Positions 17,763 to 25,230 of a stretch of DNA of 64,000 bases are shown piece after piece (within the stretch, counting starts at the first letter, position 1; the number at the start of each line of letters is the position of its first letter). The notes below the pieces were generated by a model, which saw only the letters and a list, made by a program, of their open reading frames with translations, was not told where the DNA came from and did not search any database. The translations under genes were made by a program, and so were the position numbers. The DNA is from Uruburuella suis (GTDB taxonomy: Bacteria > Pseudomonadota > Gammaproteobacteria > Burkholderiales > Neisseriaceae). The stretch covers positions 1 to 64,000 of the forward strand of contig NZ_SLXE01000009.1 in the NCBI RefSeq assembly GCF_004341385.1. The letters run 5' to 3'.

Positions 17763-18506
17763 TCAGCCCCGCTGCTGCTCGGGCGGCAGCTGCTCAGAGG
17801 TGCGCCCGAAACGGCGCTCGCGGGTTTGGAAAGAACCGATGGCCGCATCGATGGCGGCATCGTCAAAGTCAGGCCACAGCGTGTCGGTGAAATAAAGCTC
17901 GGCATAGGCAAGCTGCCACAATAAGAAATTGCTGATGCGTTTTTCGCCGCCGGTGCGGATAAACAAATCCGGCTCGGGTGCATCGCCCAGCATCAGATGG
18001 CGCATCATGCCCTCTTCGGTGATGGCCTCGCCCTCGGCTGCCAGCTTATTGGCCGCCTGCAACATATCCCAGCGGCCGCCGTAATCGGCGGCAATGGAAA
18101 GCGTGAAGCCGCTGTTGCCCTCGGTGAGTGCTTCGGCCGCTTCGATGCCGCGGCGGATTTCGGCGCTGAAGCGGCTGCGGTCGCCAATCACGCGCAAGCG
18201 CATATTGTTGTCGTGCAAGGCCGCCACCTGCTTTTGCAGCGCCTGCAGAAAAAGCCCCATCAAAAACGACACTTCTTCTTCCGGCCGGCGCCAGTTTTCA
18301 GTGGAAAAGGCAAACACGGTAAGGTATTGCACGCCTAAGCCGGCGCAGCGTTTCACCATATTTTCGAGCGCATTGAGCCCTTTTTTATGCCCCATCACGC
18401 GGGGCATAAAGCGCTTTTTTGCCCAGCGCCCGTTGCCGTCCATAATCACAGCAATATGGCGCGGAATGTTGGTGTGGGCCAATATGGTTTGCGTGCTGCT
18501 TTTCAT
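17763..18506 (-). CDS. uppS: Undecaprenyl diphosphate synthase
   Basis: A 247-residue cis-prenyltransferase that makes the C55 carrier for peptidoglycan and other surface glycans. It shows HIAVIMDGNGRWAKKR with the catalytic Asp, TVFAFSTENWRRP, and DLFIRTGGEKRISNFLLWQLAYAELYF. Two ATGs lie six bases apart; AGGAG is only 2 bases from the first but 8 from the one at 18506, so the latter is chosen. It is 18 bases downstream of frr. Confidence 0.93.
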   Translation of the reverse strand: MKSSTQTILAHTNIPRHIAVIMDGNGRWAKKRFMPRVMGHKKGLNALENMVKRCAGLGVQYLTVFAFSTENWRRPEEEVSFLMGLFLQALQKQVAALHDNNMRLRVIGDRSRFSAEIRRGIEAAEALTEGNSGFTLSIAADYGGRWDMLQAANKLAAEGEAITEEGMMRHLMLGDAPEPDLFIRTGGEKRISNFLLWQLAYAELYFTDTLWPDFDDAAIDAAIGSFQTRERRFGRTSEQLPPEQQRG

Positions 18507-18524
18507 ACGCATGGCTCCTGCGGC

Positions 18525-19082
18525 TTAAATCGCCATCAGGTCTTCTTCTTTATTGGCCAAAAGCTTGTCGGCTTCGGCCACGTATTTATCGGTGAGCTTT
18601 TGAATCTGCTCTTCGCCGCGGCGTGCATCGTCTTCTGAAATTTCTTTGTCTTTCAGCAGGCGTTTGAAATCATTGTTGGCATCGCGGCGCACATTGCGGA
18701 TGGCCACGCGGCCTTCTTCGGCTTCGGCGCGCACCACTTTGATCAAGTCGCGGCGGCGCTCTTCGGTGAGCATGGGCATGGGCACGCGGATCAAATCGCC
18801 CATAGAAGAGGGATTGAGGCCGAGATTGGAATCGCGGATGGCTTTTTCAATTGCGCCGGCCATATTGCTCTCAAACGGCTTCACGCCGATGGTGCGCGCA
18901 TCAATCAGGGTAACGTTGGCCACTTGGCTCACCGGCACGGGGCTGCCGTAATATTCCACGTCAACCTGATCGAGCAGGCCGGTGTGGGCGCGGCCGGTGC
19001 GCACTTTGGCAAGGTTTTCTTTCAACACTTCCAGCGAGCGCTGCATTTTGCTGTCGGCAGATTTTTGAATATCGTTAATCAT
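18525..19082 (-). CDS. frr: Ribosome recycling factor
   Basis: A 185-residue RRF that splits post-termination ribosomes with EF-G. It has the three-helix-bundle signature: KVRTGRAHTGLLDQVDVEYYGSPVPVSQVANV, MAGAIEKAIRDSNLGLNP and EERRRDLIKVVRAEAEEGRVAIRNVRRDAN. Length is exactly typical. It is separated from pyrH by 237 bases with an uptake hairpin, so it may have its own promoter. Confidence 0.96.
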   Translation of the reverse strand: MINDIQKSADSKMQRSLEVLKENLAKVRTGRAHTGLLDQVDVEYYGSPVPVSQVANVTLIDARTIGVKPFESNMAGAIEKAIRDSNLGLNPSSMGDLIRVPMPMLTEERRRDLIKVVRAEAEEGRVAIRNVRRDANNDFKRLLKDKEISEDDARRGEEQIQKLTDKYVAEADKLLANKEEDLMAI

Positions 19083-19125
19083 AGGGCGGTTTCTTCCAGA
19101 CTAATCGTTTATCGGTAAATAGGTT

Positions 19126-19227
19126 TGGGATCTGCTCGCATTTTATCTGCGGGTGAGATTTTGAACATTATATAGAGGCAAAATATCAACAGATCCACAG
19201 GCCGTCTGAAACGTTTCAGACGGCCTG
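19126..19227. repeat. Degenerate family-E fragment and uptake-sequence hairpin between pyrH and frr
   Basis: Bases 19126-19164 (GGATCTGCTCGCATTTTATC followed by TGCGGGTGAGATTTTGAA) resemble the left end of the family-E repeats at 23169 and 32939. Bases 19198-19227 are a perfect 14-bp uptake-sequence stem with a 2-base loop. Confidence 0.45.
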
Positions 19228-19319
19228 AAGCTCAGTAAAGCCGCATAGTACCGTGGATGCGGGCGGCTGACAATGAATTTCACACAGGCGAAAGATGCAG
19301 CTGCCGCACGGCATCAGGC

Positions 19320-20039
19320 TTAATAATGCACCAGCGTGCCTTCGTCTTCGCCCACCACCACACGCTTGAGCGCGCCTTCTTTGGCGATGCCGAACACCAC
19401 GATATTGAGCTTTTGCTCGCGACAAAGGGCAAACGCGGTGGCATCCATCACTTTCAGGTTTTTACTCAGGGCTTCATCAAAGGTGATGGTTTGATAGCGG
19501 GTGGCGGAGGGGTCTTTTTTCGGGTCGGCGGTGTACACACCGTCGACATTGGTGGCTTTGAGCATAATGTCGCAATTCATTTCCGCACCGCGCAGCGAGG
19601 CGGCGGTGTCGGTGGTGAAGAAGGGGTTGCCCGTGCCGGCGGCGAAAATCACCACTTTGCCCTCTTCCAGATATTGAATCGCTTTCGGACGCGCATAAGT
19701 TTCGGCGATTTGCTGCATGCTCAGCGCCGATTGCACGCGCGCTTTGATGCCCAGCGATTCAAAGGCGTCTTTCAATGCCAACGCATTCATCACAGTGGCC
19801 ATCATGCCCATATAATCGGCGGTGGCTCTGTCCATGCCTTGCGCCTGTGTGGCCACGCCGCGGAAAATATTGCCGCCGCCGATCACCACGCCCACCTGCA
19901 CGCCCATGTCCACCACTTCTTTCACCTGGCCGACAATCTGCATAATGGTGTCGCGGTTAATGCCGAAGGCATCTTTGCCCATCAGCGCTTCGCCGGAAAG
20001 TTTCAATAAAACGCGTTTGTATTTGGTTTGCTGTGTCAT
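19320..20039 (-). CDS. pyrH: UMP kinase
   Basis: A 239-residue hexameric bacterial UMP kinase. It shows RVLLKLSGEALMG at the N-terminus, VVIGGGNIFRG, MDRATADYMGMMATVMNALAL, and the ATP-site segments FAAGTGNPFFTTDTAA and KATNVDGVYTADP. It links nucleotide supply to the translation genes beside it. An uptake-sequence hairpin (20075-20101) lies on its 5' side, between it and tsf. Confidence 0.95.
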   Translation of the reverse strand: MTQQTKYKRVLLKLSGEALMGKDAFGINRDTIMQIVGQVKEVVDMGVQVGVVIGGGNIFRGVATQAQGMDRATADYMGMMATVMNALALKDAFESLGIKARVQSALSMQQIAETYARPKAIQYLEEGKVVIFAAGTGNPFFTTDTAASLRGAEMNCDIMLKATNVDGVYTADPKKDPSATRYQTITFDEALSKNLKVMDATAFALCREQKLNIVVFGIAKEGALKRVVVGEDEGTLVHY

Positions 20040-20263
20040 GGAATACCTTTGCTTTCGTTGCGGTTGGCTGATGCAGGCCGTCTGAAGCTTTCAGACGGCC
20101 TATCGTAAAATCATTAAATGTGCCGTGTGTTGACGATGGGATAAAACGGCAAATGCGGGTTATTGTACGCCGCCTTTGGGTTAAAGATTGCTAATCTTGC
20201 CGAACGGCCGCCGCATATAGCAGATGGCCGGCTTGAGCCCGCCATTCATCCCTTTACCCTCAA

Positions 20264-20310
20264 AAAAAAGCACCCCGATTCAAAACTGAATCTGAGTGCT
20301 TTTTTTCACG
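20264..20310 (-). terminator. Rho-independent terminator of the rpsB-tsf operon
   Basis: AAAAAAAGCACCCCGATTC pairs imperfectly with GAATCTGAGTGCTTTTTTT, ending in T-runs in both directions. It lies just past the tsf stop and lacks uptake sequences, so tsf and pyrH are probably separate transcripts. Confidence 0.8.
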
Positions 20311-20315
20311 GGGTA

Positions 20316-21191
20316 TTACACCTTGGCGGCAGCGGCCACTTCGGCTGCATAATCCACCACGGCTTTTTCGATGCCGTCGCCCACTTTATAGCGCACAAAA
20401 TGCACCACTTCGGCATTATTCTCTTTCAGGAATTGCGCCACGGTTTGGTCGGGATTGATCACAAATGCTTGGCCGTTGAGGGTGATTTCAGCCAGATATT
20501 TGTTGATGCGGCCATCTACCATTTTGGCCACGATTTCGGCAGGTTTGCCCGAAGCGTTGGCCTGCTCGGTGTAGATGTGGCGCTCTTTTTCAATCAGCTC
20601 TTGGTCAACCTGGTCGGCAGACACGCATTGCGGCTTGGCGGCCACGATGTGCATGCCCACTTTGCGGGCCACGTCTTCCGCGCCTTTGAATTCAACCAAC
20701 ACGCCTTCGCCGGCGGCAGCGCCGTGGATGTAGGCGGTCAAGTTGTTGGCGGTTTCGATGCGCTCGAAACGGCGCACGCTGATGTTTTCGCCCAATTTGG
20801 CAATCACGGCTTTGCGCACGGCTTCAACGGTTTCGCCATCGGCGGTTTTCACTTCGCCCAAAGCGGCCACATCGGCAGGGTTGCCGGCCACCACGGCTTG
20901 CGCTGCGGCTTGGGCAAAGGCCAGAAAGCTTTCGTCTTTGGCCACAAAGTCGGTTTCGCAGTTTACTTCAACCAATGCGCCCACATTGCCTTCGATGGCA
21001 TAAGCCAGCACGCCTTCGGCGGCGGTGCGGCCGGCCAATTTGCCGGCTTTGGCGCCGGATTTGATGCGCAGGATTTCTTCGGCTTTTTCCATGTTGCCAT
21101 CGGCTTCAACCAGGGCTTTTTTGCATTCCATCATGCCCAGGCCGGTGGCGGCGCGCAGGTCGCCCACCATTTTTGCGGTAATTGCAGACAT
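20316..21191 (-). CDS. tsf: Elongation factor Ts
   Basis: A 291-residue EF-Ts, the nucleotide exchange factor of EF-Tu. The N-terminal UBA-like domain (MSAITAKMVGDLRAATGLGMMECKKAL) and the TDFVAKDESF motif that inserts into EF-Tu are clear. The frame stays open 66 codons upstream, but that part translates the rpsB-tsf gap and an uptake sequence. ATG 21191 with TTAGGAGTG upstream is the start. Conserved partner of rpsB. Confidence 0.96.
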   Translation of the reverse strand: MSAITAKMVGDLRAATGLGMMECKKALVEADGNMEKAEEILRIKSGAKAGKLAGRTAAEGVLAYAIEGNVGALVEVNCETDFVAKDESFLAFAQAAAQAVVAGNPADVAALGEVKTADGETVEAVRKAVIAKLGENISVRRFERIETANNLTAYIHGAAAGEGVLVEFKGAEDVARKVGMHIVAAKPQCVSADQVDQELIEKERHIYTEQANASGKPAEIVAKMVDGRINKYLAEITLNGQAFVINPDQTVAQFLKENNAEVVHFVRYKVGDGIEKAVVDYAAEVAAAAKV

Positions 21192-21309
21192 TTTCACTCC
21201 TAAGATATTGTCGGCATGCGGCGGTGCGCCGCATGAAAAATAGGGAAACAGGCCGTCTGAAAAGGTTTCAACACAGCCTGAAAAAAGGGGCTGCTGCCCC
21301 TTGATTGCC

Positions 21310-22044
21310 TTATTCGGCAGTTTGTTCAGCAGCTTGGGCAGCTTGAACGGTTTCTTGCAGCGATTGGTTTTTGCCTTCCAACACCGCATCGGCGATGCCG
21401 CGGCAGTAGAGACGGATGGCTTTGGCTGAATCGTCGTTGCCCGGAATCACGTATTTCACGCCGTCGGGGCTGTTGTTGGTGTCCACCACGGCAATCACGG
21501 GGATGCCCAGTTTTTCGGCTTCAACCAAAGTGCCTTTTTGGTAACCGGTGTCGATTACGAAAATCGCGTCCGGCAGGCCTTTCATTTCTTTAATACCGCC
21601 CAGCGAGCGCTCCAGTTTTTCCACATCGCGCTGCATGTCGAGGATTTCTTTTTTGTTGAAGCCGCTCTCGTCAGCGTTTTCCAGAATGGCAGATTTCTCT
21701 TCCAAGCGCTTGATGGATTGCTTAACGGTTTTGTAGTTGGTGAGCATACCGCCCAACCAGCGGTGATCAACAAAAGGCATGCCGGCGCGGCTGGCTTCTT
21801 CGCGGATGATTTCGCGGGCTTGGCGTTTGGTGCCCACAAACAATACGGTGCCTTTATTGGCAACCAAGCGGCGAACCACGTCTTGCGCTTCTTGAAACAG
21901 CGGCAGGGTTTTTTCCAGGTTGACGATATGGATTTTGTTGCGCGCGCCGAAAATGTATTGCTCCATTTTCGGGTTCCAGTAGCGGGTTTGATGGCCGAAG
22001 TGTACGCCGGCTTCCAGCATTTGACGCATGGTAACTTGTGACAT
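21310..22044 (-). CDS. rpsB: 30S ribosomal protein S2
   Basis: A 244-residue S2. It starts MSQVTMRQMLEAGVHFGHQTRYWNPKM and has HIVNLEKTLPLF, FVGTKRQAREII, VDHRWLGGMLTNYKTV and the C-terminal PGNDDSAKAIRLYC. A coiled-coil segment lies near residues 100-150. AAGGAAACAAA precedes the ATG. A promoter and a leader hairpin are visible upstream. Confidence 0.97.
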   Translation of the reverse strand: MSQVTMRQMLEAGVHFGHQTRYWNPKMEQYIFGARNKIHIVNLEKTLPLFQEAQDVVRRLVANKGTVLFVGTKRQAREIIREEASRAGMPFVDHRWLGGMLTNYKTVKQSIKRLEEKSAILENADESGFNKKEILDMQRDVEKLERSLGGIKEMKGLPDAIFVIDTGYQKGTLVEAEKLGIPVIAVVDTNNSPDGVKYVIPGNDDSAKAIRLYCRGIADAVLEGKNQSLQETVQAAQAAEQTAE

Positions 22045-22143
22045 TTTGTTTCCTTAAAGGGTTAAAGCAGACACTCAAGCGCATAGAACTTATTGATTCA
22101 TAAGCACCCTTTGGCGCCAAGTGCGAGCGTTTCGATAAATAAA

Positions 22144-22199
22144 AAGGCTTTCAAAAAATGAAAGCTGCGGCATTATATAAGATATCCGGGCGCGTGAAA
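22144..22199 (-). promoter_or_regulatory. Candidate rpsB promoter and leader hairpin
   Basis: On the minus strand, TTTCAC (22194-22199) and TATAAT (22172-22177) are separated by 16 bases. Just downstream, GCTTTCA-TTTTTT-TGAAAGC followed by CTTTTT (about 22144-22166) resembles a small terminator, about 100 bases before rpsB. This is compatible with attenuation in the S2 leader; no experimental support. Confidence 0.5.
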
Positions 22200-22203
22200 A
22201 GCT

Positions 22204-22401
22204 TTATTCTGCATCTTCCGCTTGCTTTTCCTGCGCCCGCAGCCGCCGGTTGCGCCGCCGCGTTTTCACCACCCAAAACACAAACAGGCTGGGCAGCACC
22301 GACCAAAACACCAGATAAATCAGCGCCCGCGCCACGCTGGGCTGCGCGGCGGCAAACATCACGGTAACGAATAAATAGCCGATGGCGATGATGTGCCACA
22401 T
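22204..22401 (-). CDS. Small inner-membrane protein of unknown function
   Basis: A 65-residue protein with two likely membrane helices (IIAIGYLFVTVMFAAA and ALIYLVFWSVLPSLFVFWVV) and a basic then acidic cytoplasmic tail (KTRRRNRRLRAQEKQAEDAE). Codon use matches its neighbours, and AAGGGAAACT precedes the start. It abuts the rpsB promoter. I do not recognise a family beyond small Neisseria membrane proteins. Confidence 0.65.
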   Translation of the reverse strand: MWHIIAIGYLFVTVMFAAAQPSVARALIYLVFWSVLPSLFVFWVVKTRRRNRRLRAQEKQAEDAE

Positions 22402-22439
22402 AGTTTCCCTTATTTTGATGAAGGTTTGATTTCAGAAGG

Positions 22440-22589
22440 TTTGATTTCAGACGGCCTGTCGGCATTATCCGCTGCCCCCGCCCTTCGGACAAGGCATGCA
22501 CAGCATAGACTTGCCCGAAGCAGCAGGCTAAACTTGAAGCCCGAGCCACCACACGGCAAGCGGCCTGCCGCCTTGCCGCCCTCTGCCTG
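22440..22589 (+). ncRNA. ssrS: Candidate 6S RNA upstream of fthC
   Basis: The 150 bases before fthC hold a promoter-like TTGATT-16-CATTAT followed by paired segments: CTTCGGACAAG with CTTGCCCGAAG, and CGGCAAGCGG with CCGCCTTGCCG. GCATGC, AGGCTAAA and CTTGAA appear in the same order as in the apical half of proteobacterial 6S RNA. 6S commonly precedes this gene (ygfA) in proteobacteria. I cannot confirm the closing stem or exact ends, so this is a positional and motif-based suggestion. Confidence 0.4.
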
Positions 22590-23171
22590 ATGGATATTCC
22601 TACCGACAAATCCGCCCTGCGCCGCACCTTGCGCCGCGCACGCCAACAGCTCGGCCGCGATGAGCGCCGACGCGCCACGCGCCGCATCCAGCGCCATTTG
22701 TTCCGCCACATCAAACGCGGCGCGCGCATCGGCGTGTATTGGCCCATCGGCAGCGAATTGCGGCTCGATGATTTTATTCAAACGGCCTTGCAACGCGGCG
22801 CGCGCGTTTATCTGCCTTATATCGAGCCGGGCAGGCTCAGATTATGGTTTACGCCTTATTGCGCCGATGCCGCGCAGGCCGAACGTGCGCGTGGCCGTCT
22901 GAAAATACCGCAATTTCACGGTGAAAAAATCCGCGCCCACCGCCTCAACACGCTGCTGCTGCCCTTGGTGGGCATCGACAACGAAGGCTACCGGCTCGGC
23001 CAAGGCGGCGGCTATTATGATGCCTCGCTCGCCGCCACCCGCCACCGCTTGCAGCCGCACAAAATCGGCGTGGGTTTTGCCTGCCAGCGCCACAACGGCA
23101 GGCTGCCGCGCGAAGCACACGATATGCGGCTCGATGGCTTTGTGTGCGAACACGGTTGGCGCCGTTTTTAG
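22590..23171 (+). CDS. fthC: 5-formyltetrahydrofolate cyclo-ligase
   Basis: A 193-residue enzyme that converts 5-formyl-THF to 5,10-methenyl-THF using ATP. It shows KSALRRTLRRARQQL, IGVYWPIGSELRLD, VYLPYIEPG, LPLVGIDNEGYRLGQGGGYYDASLA and the basic C-terminal segment. There is no clear Shine-Dalgarno before ATG 22590. The TAG stop is the first three bases of a family-E repeat, so the repeat supplies the stop codon. Also called ygfA. Confidence 0.88.
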   Translation: MDIPTDKSALRRTLRRARQQLGRDERRRATRRIQRHLFRHIKRGARIGVYWPIGSELRLDDFIQTALQRGARVYLPYIEPGRLRLWFTPYCADAAQAERARGRLKIPQFHGEKIRAHRLNTLLLPLVGIDNEGYRLGQGGGYYDASLAATRHRLQPHKIGVGFACQRHNGRLPREAHDMRLDGFVCEHGWRRF

Positions 23172-23296
23172 GGTCTGCCCACTTTTCATCTGCGCGTCAG
23201 ATTTTGAGCGCAAAAGTGCGTTTGCAAGGCGGAAAACGCAGCGGGCACACTTTATGAACCAAAAGATTGCCGCGAGATTAGGTTGTGAACGGCTCC
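23169..23296. repeat. Family-E repeat overlapping the fthC stop codon
   Basis: It begins TAGGGTCTGCCCACTTTTCA and carries ATTTTGAGCGCAAAAG, GCAAGGCGGAAAACGCAG and CCAAAAGATTGCCGCGAGAT, all shared with 32939-33101. The right end (GTTGTGAACGGCTCC) is degenerate. Confidence 0.6.
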
Positions 23297-23443
23297 AGTG
23301 CCGACGTTTTCAGACGACCATATCCCAACATCAAGCAGGCCGTCTGAAACGGTTTGCCTATTTTTACCAAGGCTTTCGCTTTAATTTGCGCCATTTCGCG
23401 CCATTTAAGCGCCGTTACTTTAATCCATGCAAAAGGAAAATCC

Positions 23444-23683
23444 ATGCAATCGGTTGTTTCTTACGCCGCGTCTTATCCGCACACCTGCAACAAGGCGCTT
23501 TATGTGGCCATGGCGCTTTTGTTCGGCTCGTTTGGTGTGCATAAATTCTGCGCCGGCCGCGTGTGGATGGGCATTATTTATTTTCTGTTCAGCTGGACGT
23601 TTATCCCCGGCGTGATCGGCATCATCGAGGGCATTTTGGCGGCTTTCAAACCCACAGATTCATTGGGCGCGATTGTGGTTTGA
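23444..23683 (+). CDS. TM2 domain membrane protein
   Basis: A 79-residue TM2 protein: two helices (ALYVAMALLFGSFGVHKFCAG and VWMGIIYFLFSWTFIPGVIGIIEG) joined by the conserved GxHKF-type turn, and a short tail with FKPTDSLG. The family has no defined role in bacteria. ATG 23444 follows AAAAGGAAAATCC; upstream in-frame ATGs would translate non-coding sequence containing an uptake site. Converges on the M23 lipoprotein gene. Confidence 0.8.
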   Translation: MQSVVSYAASYPHTCNKALYVAMALLFGSFGVHKFCAGRVWMGIIYFLFSWTFIPGVIGIIEGILAAFKPTDSLGAIVV

Positions 23684-23702
23684 TGCACAATTCGCAAGCA
23701 TA

Positions 23703-23742
23703 AAAAAGGCCGTCTGAACGATTTATGTTTCAGACGGCCTTT
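23703..23742. terminator. Bidirectional uptake-sequence terminator
   Basis: AAAAAAGGCCGTCTGAA and its inverted copy around a short loop, between the convergent TM2 and M23 genes, with A- and T-rich flanks. Confidence 0.7.
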
Positions 23743-23767
23743 GGTTTTCACCGCAAATCGGCTTCAC

Positions 23768-24457
23768 TCAGCGGTTGAGATACGGCATCGGATTCACCGC
23801 TTTGCCGTTGATGCGCACTTCGAAATGCAGCTTTACGCGATCGCTGTCGCTGCTGCCCATGGTGGCGATGGTTTGGCCGGCGCGCACGGCTTGGTCTTTT
23901 TGCACATGCAGCGCGTCGTTGTGTGCATAAGCGGTGAGCGTGCTGCTGTTGTGGTTGATTAAAATCAGCTTGCCATAGCCGCGCACGCCCTCGCCCACAT
24001 AAAGCACTTTGCCCGCGGCCGCCGCCTTCACCGGCTCGCCGCGCGTGCCGCCGATGTCGATGCCTTTATTGGTGGTGCCGTTGTAGTTGGCGATAATATT
24101 GCGGCTGCCCTCTGCCACCGGCCATTGCATATTCAAACGATTCACCGGCGCTACGGTGGTGGCTGTGCGGCTGCCGCTGCTGCTCGTGCTGCGACTGGCG
24201 CTGCTACTGCTGCCGCTGCGCACACGCAATACCTGTCCCACTTCGATTTGCGAGGTGTCGCGCAGATTGTTCCAACGCGCCAGCGTGTTCACACTTTGAC
24301 CGAAGCGCAGGCCGATGCGGTAGAGATTGTCGCCCGGCTGCACGCGGTAGTAGCCTTCGGGCACGGGGCCTGTGGATGCGCTGCCGGCGCAGGCGCTCAA
24401 TATGCCCACGGCGGCGGCCAGCACAACGGCTTTCAAAGAAAAAACGGAATATTTCAT
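23768..24457 (-). CDS. LysM-M23 lipoprotein, NlpD-like
   Basis: A 229-residue outer-membrane lipoprotein. Signal peptide MKYSVFSLKAVVLAAAVGILSAC has a lipobox (LSAC). A LysM domain follows (YYRVQPGDNLYRIGLRFGQSVNTLARWN, about residues 37-80), then a Ser-rich linker and a LytM/M23 domain (about residues 120-229). The M23 domain retains NKGIDIGG and HFEVRINGKAVNP but has AYAHN rather than YxHxs, with His residues only partly kept. NlpD-type proteins activate cell-wall amidases at the division septum. A second ATG two codons upstream (24463) is equally possible. Confidence 0.8.
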   Translation of the reverse strand: MKYSVFSLKAVVLAAAVGILSACAGSASTGPVPEGYYRVQPGDNLYRIGLRFGQSVNTLARWNNLRDTSQIEVGQVLRVRSGSSSSASRSTSSSGSRTATTVAPVNRLNMQWPVAEGSRNIIANYNGTTNKGIDIGGTRGEPVKAAAAGKVLYVGEGVRGYGKLILINHNSSTLTAYAHNDALHVQKDQAVRAGQTIATMGSSDSDRVKLHFEVRINGKAVNPMPYLNR

Positions 24458-24675
24458 GTTCATGAAGATAAGAATAACAAATCCTGACCCGTGTCCGACA
24501 GCCAAACGCCGCCGATTGCAGCAGCTTTACCTTTTTTTACGCCACACCCGGCGCGGCGGCGCGCGCACGATGCGCGGGCAATTTACCCGTTTTCACACCC
24601 GCCGCGCTTGAAAGCAGGCGCGGCGGGCATTATGTTTACGGCTCGAAATTCAAAAAAATAAAAGGATTAACCATT

Positions 24676-25152
24676 ATGCGCTTTTTCGGTATCGGCTTTT
24701 TGGTGCTGATTTTTCTGGAAATCATGTCTATCGTGTGGGTGGCCGACTGGCTGGGCGGCGGCATCACGCTGCTTTTGATGATTGTCAGCTTTATTGCCGG
24801 CGTGATGATGCTGCGCAACACCGGTTTGTCGGGCATTTTGCTCGCCGGCGCGGCCATGCGCAGCGGCGGCGAGGTGTCGATGTATCAGCTTTTATGGCCG
24901 ATACGCTACACCGTGGCCGCATTATTGCTGATGAGCCCGGGCTTTGTGTCGCTGCTGATTGCGCTGATTCTGCTTTTGCCCATTAAAGGCCGGCCGATTG
25001 CCGAAACCGGCGGCATGTTTACCGCGCAAGGCACTTTCCGCCAGCCGCGCCGCAACGATGAGGGCGACATTATCGAGGGCGAATTTACGGTGGAGCCGGA
25101 GGAAAAACCGGCGCCGAAACAGCCCGACTATATCGAACACAAGCGCGATTAA
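24676..25152 (+). CDS. FxsA family membrane protein
   Basis: A 158-residue FxsA-type protein. Three to four hydrophobic helices occupy residues 1-110 (FFGIGFLVLIFLEIMSIVWVADWLGGGITLLLMI; LLWPIRYTVAALLLMSPGFVSLLIALILLL), with the family's PGF turn. A hydrophilic acidic tail (IIEGEFTVEPEEKP) follows. FxsA was described in E. coli as relieving F-plasmid exclusion of phage T7; its normal role is unknown. AAAAGGATTAACC precedes the ATG. Confidence 0.8.
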   Translation: MRFFGIGFLVLIFLEIMSIVWVADWLGGGITLLLMIVSFIAGVMMLRNTGLSGILLAGAAMRSGGEVSMYQLLWPIRYTVAALLLMSPGFVSLLIALILLLPIKGRPIAETGGMFTAQGTFRQPRRNDEGDIIEGEFTVEPEEKPAPKQPDYIEHKRD

Positions 25153-25170
25153 ATCATCCTGCCCGATTGA

Positions 25171-25205
25171 AACAGGCCGTCTGAAAAGTTTTCAGACGGC
25201 CTGTT
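25171..25205. terminator. Bidirectional uptake-sequence terminator
   Basis: AACAGGCCGTCTGAAAA pairs with TTTTCAGACGGCCTGTT (17 bp) between the convergent fxsA-like and DUF3579-GNAT genes. Confidence 0.75.
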
Positions 25206-25230
25206 TCCGTGTTCCAAACCATTACTCAAA

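Noticed and set aside
22480..22530. Signal recognition particle RNA suggested by CCCGAAGCAGCAGG
   Set aside because: The conserved GGAA tetraloop with AGCAGCC in its proper register is missing.
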